A stretch of DNA of 64,000 nucleotides. Origin: Saccharibacillus brassicae (GTDB lineage Bacteria > Bacillota > Bacilli > Paenibacillales > Paenibacillaceae). Within the stretch, counting starts at the first letter, position 1. Each line of letters opens with the position of its first letter. Shown in pieces: positions 1-7,677 of this stretch. The stretch is taken from assembly GCF_006542275.1 (NCBI RefSeq), contig NZ_CP041217.1, forward strand, positions 3,147,501 to 3,211,500, written 5' to 3'. The position numbers and the translations under genes are program-made. A model generated the notes under the pieces. That model was given only the letters and a program-made list of their open reading frames with translations, had not been told where the DNA came from and searched no databases.

Positions 1-1
1 G

Positions 2-736
2 TCGCTGCAGCATGCCAATTCGGAGACGGGACTCGTGCAGGATCTGGCGTCGATCGGCGCGTTCTTGCATGAGCGGGGGATTTTGCTGCATGCCGACGCC
101 GTTCAATCTTTTGGGAAAATCGAACTCGACGTCGGCGAATCGGGCGTGGACGCGGTCTCGCTCTCGGCGCACAAAATTCAAGGACCCAAAGGCGTCGGCG
201 CGGCGTATATCCGTCCCGGCGTTCCGTTCGTGCCGCTGTACCCGGGTTCTTTGCACGAGAGCGGCTTCCGGCCGGGCACGGTCAACGTGCCGGGCATCGC
301 CGCGTTTGCCGCGGCGGCGGTCCATACGTGCGGGCAGCGGGAAGCGCGGACGGCGCATTACGTTCGGCTCAGGAAGCATCTGACAGAACGGTTCCGCGCC
401 TGCGGCCTGTCCGCCTATCTGGTAGCCGACCGACTGTCGGGAGAGCCGGCGAACGTGCTGCCCCATATCGCGGGATGCGCCGGCTTGGGATACGAAGGCC
501 AATATGTTATGCTGGAATGCAATCGAAAAGGCCTCTGCATTTCCACCGGAAGTGCCTGCTCTTCGGGGCACCAGGCCATTCCGGACACGCTGCTTGCGTT
601 AGGCTTGTCGGAAGGGGAAGGACGTTCCTTTTTCCGCATTTCTTTTGGCCCCGAGACGACGACGCAGCAGCTGGATCTGCTCGTTCAAACGCTGCACGAA
701 CTGGAACAGACCAAAAAAGAAGGGAGTTTCTCGTGA
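2..736 (+). CDS. nifS: Cysteine desulfurase, NifS/IscS type (5' truncated by window edge)
   Basis: PLP-dependent removal of sulfur from cysteine to feed Fe-S cluster assembly. The frame is open from base 2, so the N-terminal part lies outside the window. Visible are the PLP-lysine motif SAHKIQGPKG and, near the C-terminus, the active-site cysteine loop STGSACSSG typical of NifS-like enzymes. The gene ends 6 bp before niaR. In B. subtilis the NifS paralogue sits beside the NAD biosynthesis genes and the niacin repressor and matures the Fe-S enzyme NadA, so a role in quinolinate synthase maturation is inferred from context. The family call is firm; the NAD-specific role is inference. Confidence 0.9.
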   Translation, partial: SLQHANSETGLVQDLASIGAFLHERGILLHADAVQSFGKIELDVGESGVDAVSLSAHKIQGPKGVGAAYIRPGVPFVPLYPGSLHESGFRPGTVNVPGIAAFAAAAVHTCGQREARTAHYVRLRKHLTERFRACGLSAYLVADRLSGEPANVLPHIAGCAGLGYEGQYVMLECNRKGLCISTGSACSSGHQAIPDTLLALGLSEGEGRSFFRISFGPETTTQQLDLLVQTLHELEQTKKEGSFS

Positions 737-742
737 ATTCCT

Positions 743-1273
743 ATGGAAGAGATTAAATTGACGGGAGAGCGGCGGCGCGAAAAGCTGCTGGAATGGCTCA
801 AAGCGTCTTCGCCGCTGACCGGGAGCGAACTGGCCCGCCGGGCTTCCGTGTCCAGGCAGGTCATCGTGCAGGACATCACGCTGCTCAAAGCCAAAAACCA
901 TGCCATTCTGGCGACCAGCCAAGGCTATGTCCATGTGACGCCGAGCGACGAGCCGACAGCCCGAAGCATCATCGCCTGCCGGCACGACCGCGATCGGACG
1001 GAAGAAGAGCTGCTGCTGCTCGTCGATTACGGCGTGAGCGTCGACGATGTCATCATCGAACATCCGGTCTACGGCGAATTGACGGCGCTGATCCGGGTCG
1101 GCACGCGAAGCGAAGTCTATGAATTCATCGAAAAGATCACGTCGACCGGTGCTTCGTATTTGTCGGAACTGACGGACGGCGTTCATCTGCACACGATCTC
1201 CGCGCCCGAGCCCGGACGGATCGAAAAAGCGTGCGAAGCTTTGAGAAAAGCCGGTTTTCTGATCGAGGACTGA
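743..1273 (+). CDS. niaR: Niacin-responsive transcriptional repressor NiaR (YrxA)
   Basis: A 176-residue regulator with an N-terminal HTH_11 winged helix (about residues 8-60, including LTGSELARRASVSRQVIVQD) and a C-terminal 3H domain (about 75-170) carrying conserved histidines, for example in IIEHPVYGEL and VHLHTIS. NiaR represses NAD biosynthesis and niacin uptake genes when nicotinate is plentiful. It follows the nifS-like gene by 6 bp and is probably co-transcribed with it, the arrangement known from Bacillus nad loci. A strong terminator follows at 1365. Length matches the family. Confidence 0.9.
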   Translation: MEEIKLTGERRREKLLEWLKASSPLTGSELARRASVSRQVIVQDITLLKAKNHAILATSQGYVHVTPSDEPTARSIIACRHDRDRTEEELLLLVDYGVSVDDVIIEHPVYGELTALIRVGTRSEVYEFIEKITSTGASYLSELTDGVHLHTISAPEPGRIEKACEALRKAGFLIED

Positions 1274-1364
1274 GCTTTCCGCCGCTTGGAAGCCGGGTCC
1301 TACGAGTCGTACGGGACGGTACTTGGACGGTACGCGCGATTCGGGAGTCGTTTGTGAAAAAAAG

Positions 1365-1394
1365 CCCTGTCTCTCTTGGAGAGACGGGGATTTT
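1365..1394 (+). terminator. Rho-independent terminator after nifS-niaR
   Basis: An 11-bp stem (CCCTGTCTCTC with GAGAGACGGGG, one G-U pair), a 3-nt loop, then a short T run. It closes the nifS-niaR unit. Confidence 0.8.
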
Positions 1395-1472
1395 GGCGTG
1401 GGGATTTTTACGGGACGGTTGACGAAGGTGGAAGAGTATTTTTTATGAATTAAATTGGGTTTAAATAACTAT

Positions 1473-1500
1473 TTGATTTGAATTAGTATGCTGCTATACT
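1473..1500 (+). promoter_or_regulatory. Sigma-A promoter of the first stalk-domain gene
   Basis: TTGATT at 1473-1478 and TATACT at 1495-1500, spaced 16 bp, in an AT-rich stretch 38 bp before the ATG at 1538. Confidence 0.65.
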
Positions 1501-1537
1501 CGGTCTCATCATAGCGCAAGGAAAGGTCGGGATACGC

Positions 1538-2329
1538 ATGAAACTCAAATCGAGGCTCACCGTTCTGTTGACGATTGTGATGGTGAGTGCATTTAGTTTT
1601 GGAATCTCTTCTGCCGATGCCAGTGCAGCCGCTGTCGTGCCCGTTCACCTGAAAGTCGGAAAATATTCGATCCTCTACACCCAGCCGGCGCCGCCTTTTA
1701 TCGATCGGGCCCGAAGAGTGCAGGTTCCGCTGCGTTCGATCGAAGATTTGCTGGGCGGGAAAGTGAAGTACGACGCGGCGGCCAAAACAGCGGAGGTCGA
1801 GTGGGTCGGGCATATTTTCCGGGTCGAGATCGGTTCCCAAACGGCTCAAATCGACGGGAAAACCGTGCAAATGGACACGACGCCCGTTTTGAAAAATCAA
1901 GCGATGTTCCTGCCGCTCCGCTTCTTTCTCGATGCGACCGAAGTGAAATGGCGCTGGGACCAGGCTTCGCAGCAGTTGGTGCTTGCGGACGATCGGGTGG
2001 TGAAAGGCAAACCTTTTGAAGAATTCGATATGCACGATACGGCAAGTGTCAAAAACGAGAACGCGCTGATCATCCAATCGTATTCGATTGCAGGGAATCG
2101 CTTGACCCTAACCGCCCTCAACGTATCCGGACATACGATCCCTGCCGAAAAAGCCGATATTCAACCGCACATGCATTACAATTACGGACAATATTCTGTC
2201 GATTCCTATAATCGTCCTTCTTATCCCCCATTGAAAAAAGTGCCGGATGAAGCCACGGTCGAGAAGAAGATGGAGGTGGATATTAAAGACATGGACTATA
2301 TGATCACGGTCGGCCGGGAATTAAAATAA
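1538..2329 (+). CDS. Secreted stalk-domain (copper amine oxidase N-terminal-like) protein, copy 1
   Basis: 263 residues with a typical signal peptide (MKLKSR, a hydrophobic stretch, then cleavage near SADASA about residue 29). The middle carries the alpha/beta 'stalk' motif of copper amine oxidase N-terminal domains: VPLRSIEDLLGGKVKYD, then a second half with MFLPLRFFLDATEVKW. In Bacillota this domain occurs in many cell-surface and secreted proteins without enzymatic function, so no reaction is assigned. The C-terminal third (about 165-263) is unassigned. It is a tandem paralogue of the next gene; the two are near identical up to residue 160 and diverge afterwards. Confidence 0.8.
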   Translation: MKLKSRLTVLLTIVMVSAFSFGISSADASAAAVVPVHLKVGKYSILYTQPAPPFIDRARRVQVPLRSIEDLLGGKVKYDAAAKTAEVEWVGHIFRVEIGSQTAQIDGKTVQMDTTPVLKNQAMFLPLRFFLDATEVKWRWDQASQQLVLADDRVVKGKPFEEFDMHDTASVKNENALIIQSYSIAGNRLTLTALNVSGHTIPAEKADIQPHMHYNYGQYSVDSYNRPSYPPLKKVPDEATVEKKMEVDIKDMDYMITVGRELK

Positions 2330-2409
2330 GTGTCCTTATACGCTAGTTGGAGTAAACGGCTTATCACTTCAATTTACAGATCACGCAGAATCGAAAGGTC
2401 GGGATACGC

Positions 2410-3204
2410 ATGAAACTCAAATCGAGGATAGCCGTTCTGTTGACGATTGTGATGGTGAGCGCATTTAGTTTTGGAATCTCTTCTGCCGATGCCAGTGCAG
2501 CCGCTGTCGTGCCCGTTCACCTGAAAGTCGGGAAATATTCGATCCTGTACACCCAGCCTGCGCCGCCTTTTATCGATCAAGCCCGAAGAGTGCAGGTTCC
2601 GCTGCGTTCGATCGAAGACTTACTGGGCGGGAAAGTGAAGTACGACGCGGCGGCCAAAACGGCGGAGGTCGAGTGGGTCGGGCATACTTTCCGGGTCGAG
2701 ATCGCTTCCCAAACGGCTGTAATCGACGGGAAAACCGTGCAAATGGACACGACGCCCGTTTTGAAGAACCAAGCGATGTTCCTGCCGCTCCGCTTCTTTC
2801 TCGATGCGACCGACGTGAAATGGCGTTGGGACCAGGCTTCGCAGCAGTTGGTCCTTGCGGACGATCGGGTGGTGAAAGGGGCGCCTTTTGTAGCCTTTAT
2901 GGGGAATGATGTGGCAAGCGTCAGAGACGAACATGCGCTGGTCATTCAGTCTTATTCGACCGAAGGGGACGATATGACGATAACCGCTCTGAACGTTTCC
3001 AGTCATACGATCCCTGCGGGTAAAGCGGATATCAATATTCTGATTCATTATAAAAAAGGAGGATTTGCGATGGATCCCTATTCGCGTTCGGCTATTCCTC
3101 CACTTACGGCCGTACGCAAGGGAGATACGGTGAAGAAGAAGACGAGAGGCGGCATCGATCCGAAGGTCGATTACGTCATCACGGTCGGCCGGGAATTGAA
3201 TTAA
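2410..3204 (+). CDS. Secreted stalk-domain (copper amine oxidase N-terminal-like) protein, copy 2
   Basis: 264 residues with the same signal peptide and stalk-domain motifs as its neighbour (VPLRSIEDLLGGKVKYD and MFLPLRFFLDATDVKW). After about residue 165 the sequence differs clearly from copy 1, which suggests relaxed or diversifying selection on the C-terminal part while the stalk fold is kept. Location outside the cell is inferred from the signal peptide. Function unknown. Confidence 0.8.
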   Translation: MKLKSRIAVLLTIVMVSAFSFGISSADASAAAVVPVHLKVGKYSILYTQPAPPFIDQARRVQVPLRSIEDLLGGKVKYDAAAKTAEVEWVGHTFRVEIASQTAVIDGKTVQMDTTPVLKNQAMFLPLRFFLDATDVKWRWDQASQQLVLADDRVVKGAPFVAFMGNDVASVRDEHALVIQSYSTEGDDMTITALNVSSHTIPAGKADINILIHYKKGGFAMDPYSRSAIPPLTAVRKGDTVKKKTRGGIDPKVDYVITVGRELN

Positions 3205-3240
3205 TCGTCCTTGCAGGCAAGCCGCATCCTCTCCCCGCCA

Positions 3241-3285
3241 AACAACCCCGACCCTTCGCGCGAAGAGTCGGGGTTTGCCCTTTTC
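3241..3285 (+). terminator. Terminator after the stalk-domain pair
   Basis: The AACCCCGAC and GTCGGGGTT arms form a stem around an inner TTCGCGCGAA helix, followed by TTTGCCCTTTTC. Confidence 0.75.
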
Positions 3286-3358
3286 GGGTACAAAATGTTC
3301 GCCTGGCAGGGTATGATGAAGAGGCAGGTCCGGTTTGCTCAGATAAGGACGGTGGACA

Positions 3359-3856
3359 ATGGTCGGTTTTATTGTATGGATGATTCTTATCAATACGTCG
3401 TTTTGGCTGCTCTGCTGCCTGGGGACCGCCCATGCGGTTCGATTCCTGCCGGCTGCATGGTATCGGAAAAACGATTGGTTTTTTGCGGAACGTTCTTTTG
3501 AAAAAAAGGTTTACAAAAAAATCCGGCTCGATCGGTGGAAACACAAGCTTCCGGAAGCCGGCGGGTTATGGAAATTCCAAAAGAAAAATCTCAACGAGAA
3601 AATTACGGTAGACTATGCGGATAAATTCATTTTGGAAACGAAGTACGGAGAAGTCGGACATTTCGCCATGGCGATCCTGGGCTTTGCTTGCATAGCGGTG
3701 AATCCGCACGAATATGTAGGGATGGCTTTGATTTGCGCGGGCGTCAACGTCGTGGTCCAGATCCCGTTTTGTCTGATTCAGAGGTATAACCGGCCGCGGT
3801 TGATCCGCTTGAGAGCGCGCTTGGCACGCAAGGGAAGTGAACTCCAGGACGTATAA
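3359..3856 (+). CDS. CrtO-like (glycosyl-4,4'-diaponeurosporenoate acyltransferase family) membrane protein
   Basis: 165 residues, the same length as staphylococcal CrtO, which adds the fatty acid in staphyloxanthin synthesis. Shared family features are the N-terminal membrane segment, the FEKKVYKKIRLDRWKHKLPE stretch, a second hydrophobic region (about 105-140) and the terminal QRYNRPRLIRLRARLARKG. No crtM, crtN or other carotenoid gene lies nearby, so it may serve another acylation here. Family membership was recognised by recalled similarity; the substrate is unknown. The upstream SD (AAGGACGG) is weak. Confidence 0.65.
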   Translation: MVGFIVWMILINTSFWLLCCLGTAHAVRFLPAAWYRKNDWFFAERSFEKKVYKKIRLDRWKHKLPEAGGLWKFQKKNLNEKITVDYADKFILETKYGEVGHFAMAILGFACIAVNPHEYVGMALICAGVNVVVQIPFCLIQRYNRPRLIRLRARLARKGSELQDV

Positions 3857-3864
3857 AACGTATA

Positions 3865-3919
3865 AAAATAACCCCCAAACCGCTTCCGATTAAGAATCGG
3901 AGCAGGCTGGGGGTTATTT
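3865..3919. terminator. Bidirectional terminator between crtO-like gene and nspC
   Basis: The AAATAACCCCCA and TGGGGGTTATTT arms enclose a second perfect hairpin (TTCCGATT with AATCGGAG). A/T tracts on both sides let it stop the converging transcripts. Confidence 0.85.
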
Positions 3920-3926
3920 GGCGTTA

Positions 3927-5069
3927 TTAAGACAAGCGCGAACTGTAATCTTCGAACTTGAACTCGCGGATCACTTTGATGCCTTCCGCTTCGCTGTACG
4001 AAGCGATCGAAGGCAGGTTCACGCCGTTGAACATATGGTTCTTGACCATGGTGTAATGCGCCATGTCGCCGAAGACGAGCTTGTCGCCGACTTCGAGCGG
4101 GCGGTCGAACGAGTAGTCGCCGATGACGTCGCCGGCCAGGCAGGTCATGCCGCCGAGACGGTACGTGATCGCTTTCTCGCCCGGCATGCCCGCGCCGTCG
4201 ATGCTTGGGCGGTAAGGCATGGCCAGCACATCCGGCATATGGCATTCGGCCGACGTGTCGAGAATGGCGATGTCCATGCCGTTCTTCATCGTGTCGAGCA
4301 CGGTCGCGACCAGGTAGCCGGTATTCAGCGCGATCGCTTCGCCCGGTTCGAGGTAGACCTGCACGTCGTACTTGTCGCGCGCGAATTCGATGCAGCGGAT
4401 CAGGCGCTCGACGTCGTAGTCGGGACGCGTGATATGGTGGCCGCCGCCGAAGTTCAGCCATTTCATCTTGGAGATGACGTGGCCGAATTTCTCGTCGACG
4501 ACTTTGAGCGTGTTCTCCAGCGTATCGGAGTTCTGCTCGCACATCGTATGGAAATGCAGGCCGTCGATACCTTCGAGATCGCTCTCGTCGAAGTTCTCAA
4601 GCGTAATGCCCATACGGGAATACGGCGAACACGGATCGTACAGCGGCACTTCAAGCTCCGAATATTCCGGATTGATGCGCAGGCCCACTTCGATCTTGCG
4701 GCCCGGGTAGTTCAGCACTTTATCCTTGAACTTGCGCCATTGGGCGAACGAGTTGAACACGATGTGGTCCGTATAGCTCAGCAGCTCGTCGAACTCGCGA
4801 TCGACGTAAGCCGGCGCGTATACGTGCACTTCCTTGCCCATTTTCTCGTAGCCGAGACGCGCTTCGAACAGCGAACTGGACGTTACGCCCGCCAGATACT
4901 TCCCGACCAGGGGATACTCCGCGAACATGGAGAATCCTTTTTGGGCGAGCAGGATCTTGGCGCCGGTACGTGCCTGCACGGAGCCGAGCAGTTCAAGGTT
5001 CTTGGTGAGCAGACGCTCGTCCACGACGTAGCAGGGAGAAGGGACGGCGCTGAAATCGATATCTGTCAT
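3927..5069 (-). CDS. nspC: Carboxynorspermidine decarboxylase
   Basis: 380-residue PLP enzyme of the fold III decarboxylase group that turns carboxy(nor)spermidine into (nor)spermidine. The PLP-lysine region is AKILLAQKGFSM (about residues 38-49), the glycine-rich phosphate loop is NFGGGHHITR, the second active-site segment is LEPGEAI, and the dimer-interface cysteine region ILDTSAECHMPDV is present. It lies 20 bp downstream of the carboxynorspermidine synthase gene and shares its operon. This is the spermidine route that does not use decarboxylated SAM. Confidence 0.93.
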   Translation of the reverse strand: MTDIDFSAVPSPCYVVDERLLTKNLELLGSVQARTGAKILLAQKGFSMFAEYPLVGKYLAGVTSSSLFEARLGYEKMGKEVHVYAPAYVDREFDELLSYTDHIVFNSFAQWRKFKDKVLNYPGRKIEVGLRINPEYSELEVPLYDPCSPYSRMGITLENFDESDLEGIDGLHFHTMCEQNSDTLENTLKVVDEKFGHVISKMKWLNFGGGHHITRPDYDVERLIRCIEFARDKYDVQVYLEPGEAIALNTGYLVATVLDTMKNGMDIAILDTSAECHMPDVLAMPYRPSIDGAGMPGEKAITYRLGGMTCLAGDVIGDYSFDRPLEVGDKLVFGDMAHYTMVKNHMFNGVNLPSIASYSEAEGIKVIREFKFEDYSSRLS

Positions 5070-5089
5070 AATGGTTTTCTAAGCCCCTT

Positions 5090-6289
5090 TTAGTCCAGCA
5101 GCGTCGGCGAGAAATCCTCGACCCACGGCAGGCCCTGTTTGTTCAGTTCTTCCATGAACGGGTCCGGATCGAACTCTTCCACGTTGTAGACGCCCGGTTT
5201 TTTCCACAGGCCTTTGAGAACCATCATGGCCCCGATCATCGCCGGCACGCCGGTCGTGTAGGAGATCGCCTGCGAACCGACTTCGCGGTAGCATTCTTCG
5301 TGATCGCATACGTTGTAGACGTAGTACGTTTTCGGCTCGCCGTTTTTGGTGCCCTGGAAAATGCAGCCGATGTTCGTTTTGCCTTTCGTTCTCGGTCCGA
5401 GCGAAGCCGGGTCCGGCAGAACGGCTTTGAGGAACTGAAGCGGCGCGATTTTTTGGCCTTCGAAGTCGATCGGCTCGATCGACGTCATGCCGACGTTCTC
5501 GAGTACCTTCAGATGGTTCAGGTAGTTTTGCGAGAACGTCATCCAGAAGCGGATCTTTTTGAGGCCCGGCATGTTCTCGGCGAGCGACTCCAACTCTTCA
5601 TGATACAGAAGGTAGATGTCTTTCGGTCCGATTTCCGGCAGATCGTACACTTTTTTCTCCGTGAGCGGTTCGGTCTCGATCCACTCGCCGTTTTCCCAGT
5701 AGCGGCCCTTCGCCGTGATCTCGCGGATATTGATCTCCGGGTTGAAGTTGGTCGCGAACGGATAGCCGTGATCGCCGGCGTTGGCGTCGACGATATCGAT
5801 CTGGTGGATCTCGTCGAAGTAATGCTTCAGGGCGTAAGCGCTGAATACGCCCGTTACACCCGGGTCGAAGCCGCTGCCGAGGACCGCCGTAAGGCCGGCT
5901 TTCTCGAACTTCTCGCGGTACGCCCACTGCCATTTATATTCGAATTTCGGATTGTCGAGCGGCTCGTAGTTGGCCGTGTCGAGGTAATGCACGCCCGTCT
6001 CGAGGCAGGCATCCATGATGGTCAGATCCTGATAAGGGAGCGCCACGTTGATTACGATGTCCGGCCCGAAGCTTTTGATCAGCTCCACGACTTCTTCCGT
6101 ACGGTCGGCGTCGACCTGTGCGACCGAAATCTTCGTGCGTCCTCCGTCCAACTTGGTCTTCAAAGCTTCGCACTTCGACAGCGTGCGACTCGCGATACAA
6201 ATTTCCTCAAATACGTCAGGATTCTGGACACACTTATGCACGACAACGCTTGCTACGCCGCCCGCACCGATAATCAATGCTTTTCCCAA
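5090..6289 (-). CDS. Carboxynorspermidine synthase (saccharopine dehydrogenase family)
   Basis: About 399 residues. It condenses aspartate semialdehyde with putrescine or diaminopropane using NADPH, supplying nspC. The N-terminal Rossmann motif GKALIIGAGGVASVVVHKC is at the very start. I place the start at the TTG at 6289: it has an AAGGGGGG ribosome site 8 nt upstream and gives the normal family N-terminus. Longer ATG versions (to 6421) run into the promoter and add an unlikely hydrophobic extension. Other family segments include VINVALPYQDLTIMDACLETG and LGSGFDPGVTGVFSAYAL. Confidence 0.9.
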   Translation of the reverse strand: MGKALIIGAGGVASVVVHKCVQNPDVFEEICIASRTLSKCEALKTKLDGGRTKISVAQVDADRTEEVVELIKSFGPDIVINVALPYQDLTIMDACLETGVHYLDTANYEPLDNPKFEYKWQWAYREKFEKAGLTAVLGSGFDPGVTGVFSAYALKHYFDEIHQIDIVDANAGDHGYPFATNFNPEINIREITAKGRYWENGEWIETEPLTEKKVYDLPEIGPKDIYLLYHEELESLAENMPGLKKIRFWMTFSQNYLNHLKVLENVGMTSIEPIDFEGQKIAPLQFLKAVLPDPASLGPRTKGKTNIGCIFQGTKNGEPKTYYVYNVCDHEECYREVGSQAISYTTGVPAMIGAMMVLKGLWKKPGVYNVEEFDPDPFMEELNKQGLPWVEDFSPTLLD

Positions 6290-6383
6290 AATCAAGTCCC
6301 CCCTTAGTCCGTTTGAAAAGATAGTGTCAAGCCTGCTTGTGGCCTTCAAGAAATAAACGCTGGTTAAAAAATCAACAAGAAGG

Positions 6384-6412
6384 ATTATACAAATAATAAC
6401 GCAAAAACACAA
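6384..6412 (-). promoter_or_regulatory. Promoter of the carboxynorspermidine operon
   Basis: On the minus strand TTGTGT (6412-6407) and TATAAT (6389-6384) are separated by 17 bp. The predicted start of transcription lies about 90 nt before the TTG start at 6289, which supports that start. Confidence 0.7.
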
Positions 6413-6580
6413 GAAAAACACGAAAAAAACGGCTTTTTACCGAACCAACCCAGTATTTTAACATAGTTTTAACAGTAATCCTCCGTAATCCGTCCTATTC
6501 CTCCGTTTTGTCCGTTCAGCAGGCCATTTGGAAGCCCTATCGAAGCGCAGCGGGCCCGCAGGGGCGGAAGGGGCGTTTCT

Positions 6581-7468
6581 TCATTCCGCGGCGCGAGGCG
6601 GCGAATGCTGCTTGCGATATTGTTTGGGCGGCATGCCGCTTTCTTTTTTGAACGCTTTGGAAAAAGAGAACAGGTCCGGGTAACCGACCGAATGGGCGAT
6701 TTCCGACAGGGAGTAGGAGGTCTGCTCCAGCAGCATTTTCGCTTCGTCGAGCTTGAGCCGCTGCATGTAACGGACCGGCGTGATGCCGTAGCGCTCGTGG
6801 AATTTTTTGCTGAAATGGGTCCGTCCGACGCCCGCGTGCCGTGCCACTTCTTCGACGGTGATCCCGTCCGCGTAATGGATCTCCATATAGTCGAGCCCGC
6901 GCTGCAGCCAGGAAACGGAATTCGCTTCGCTGCCTTCGGGCGCGGCGTCGCGCTCCAGCGAAGCGAAGATGCGGTAGAACGCCGACAACCGGTCGAGATC
7001 GGACGCTTCCGCCGCGCCGCCTGCCGTTTTTTGCAGAAAAGCGATCAGGTCCGCCGCCGCTTCTTCCGCATGCAGCGCCGGCAGATGGGGACGCTGGGGC
7101 GTCAGCCCGACGCGGCGCAGCAGATCAAGCGCCATTTTGCCGTCGAACGCGAGGAAAATCTTGCGCAGCGGCGCGTCCGGGTCGGTCCAGTATTCGTGCG
7201 TCACCTGCGGAAACAGGCAGTACAGGTCGCCCGCCGCGAGCGGATACGTCCGCCCGTTCTGGACAAAAGTGCCGCGTCCGCCGAGCACCAGCAGCAGGTA
7301 ATAATAAGCGGTCGTACGCGGCCCGATATGGTAGTCCGGCTTGGCGAGGTTCGACCCGAGGCGGATCGGCCAGGCGGGCCCGGCTTTCTCGTAATCGGAC
7401 GGGGTGAACAAGTGGACGCGCAAATATTCGTTGGCGTCTTCTTTGGTGTAATCGGCATCGATCGGCAC
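6581..7468 (-). CDS. AraC-family transcriptional regulator
   Basis: 295 residues with a GTG start preceded by AAGGAG. The N-terminal part (about 30-150) is a cupin-like AraC ligand-binding domain (GRGTFVQNGRTYPLAAGDLYCLFP). The C-terminal part (about 190-290) has two helix-turn-helix motifs (VEEVARHAGVGRTHFSKKFHERYGITPVRYMQ and LSEIAHSVGYPDLFSFSKAFKKESG, each read in pieces). It is divergent from the monooxygenase and sugar-transporter operon at 7678, so control of that operon by a small-molecule ligand is the likely role. Confidence 0.88.
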   Translation of the reverse strand: MPIDADYTKEDANEYLRVHLFTPSDYEKAGPAWPIRLGSNLAKPDYHIGPRTTAYYYLLLVLGGRGTFVQNGRTYPLAAGDLYCLFPQVTHEYWTDPDAPLRKIFLAFDGKMALDLLRRVGLTPQRPHLPALHAEEAAADLIAFLQKTAGGAAEASDLDRLSAFYRIFASLERDAAPEGSEANSVSWLQRGLDYMEIHYADGITVEEVARHAGVGRTHFSKKFHERYGITPVRYMQRLKLDEAKMLLEQTSYSLSEIAHSVGYPDLFSFSKAFKKESGMPPKQYRKQHSPPRAAE

Positions 7469-7577
7469 GGGAAAGCTCCTTCCTTCAAACGTCCTGCACG
7501 CAAAATGACAAAAGTTCGGAACGGCGAAATGACATTTACTATTGCTCGGGGGCTTGCTATCATTCTATCAAAAGTAA

Positions 7578-7619
7578 TCCAACTTGTTTAGTTGGAATAT
7601 ACTCCTGCAATTTTAAATA
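7578..7619 (+). promoter_or_regulatory. Promoter with overlapping palindrome upstream of the monooxygenase operon
   Basis: A perfect inverted repeat TCCAAC-N7-GTTGGA (7578-7596) overlaps a candidate -35 TTGGAA (7592-7597), followed after 16 bp by TAAATA (7614-7619). The palindrome is a plausible operator. Its TAATCC...GGAAT outline loosely recalls CymR sulfur-control boxes, but the spacing does not clearly fit and this is only a suggestion. Confidence 0.45.
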
Positions 7620-7677
7620 CAAAAATTCAAATAAACCGAGCGCTTGGCAGGGCGGAGCGGAAAGGACGGAATCGAAC

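Larger units (their letters stand above)
1521..3204 (+). repeat. Tandem gene duplication of the stalk-domain gene
   Basis: The second copy begins at about 2393 and repeats the first from the ribosome binding region (GAAAGGTCGGGATACGC before each ATG) through the first two thirds of the coding sequence with few differences. The 3' thirds have diverged strongly. No separate strong promoter is evident between the copies, so they may share the one at 1473. Confidence 0.85.
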
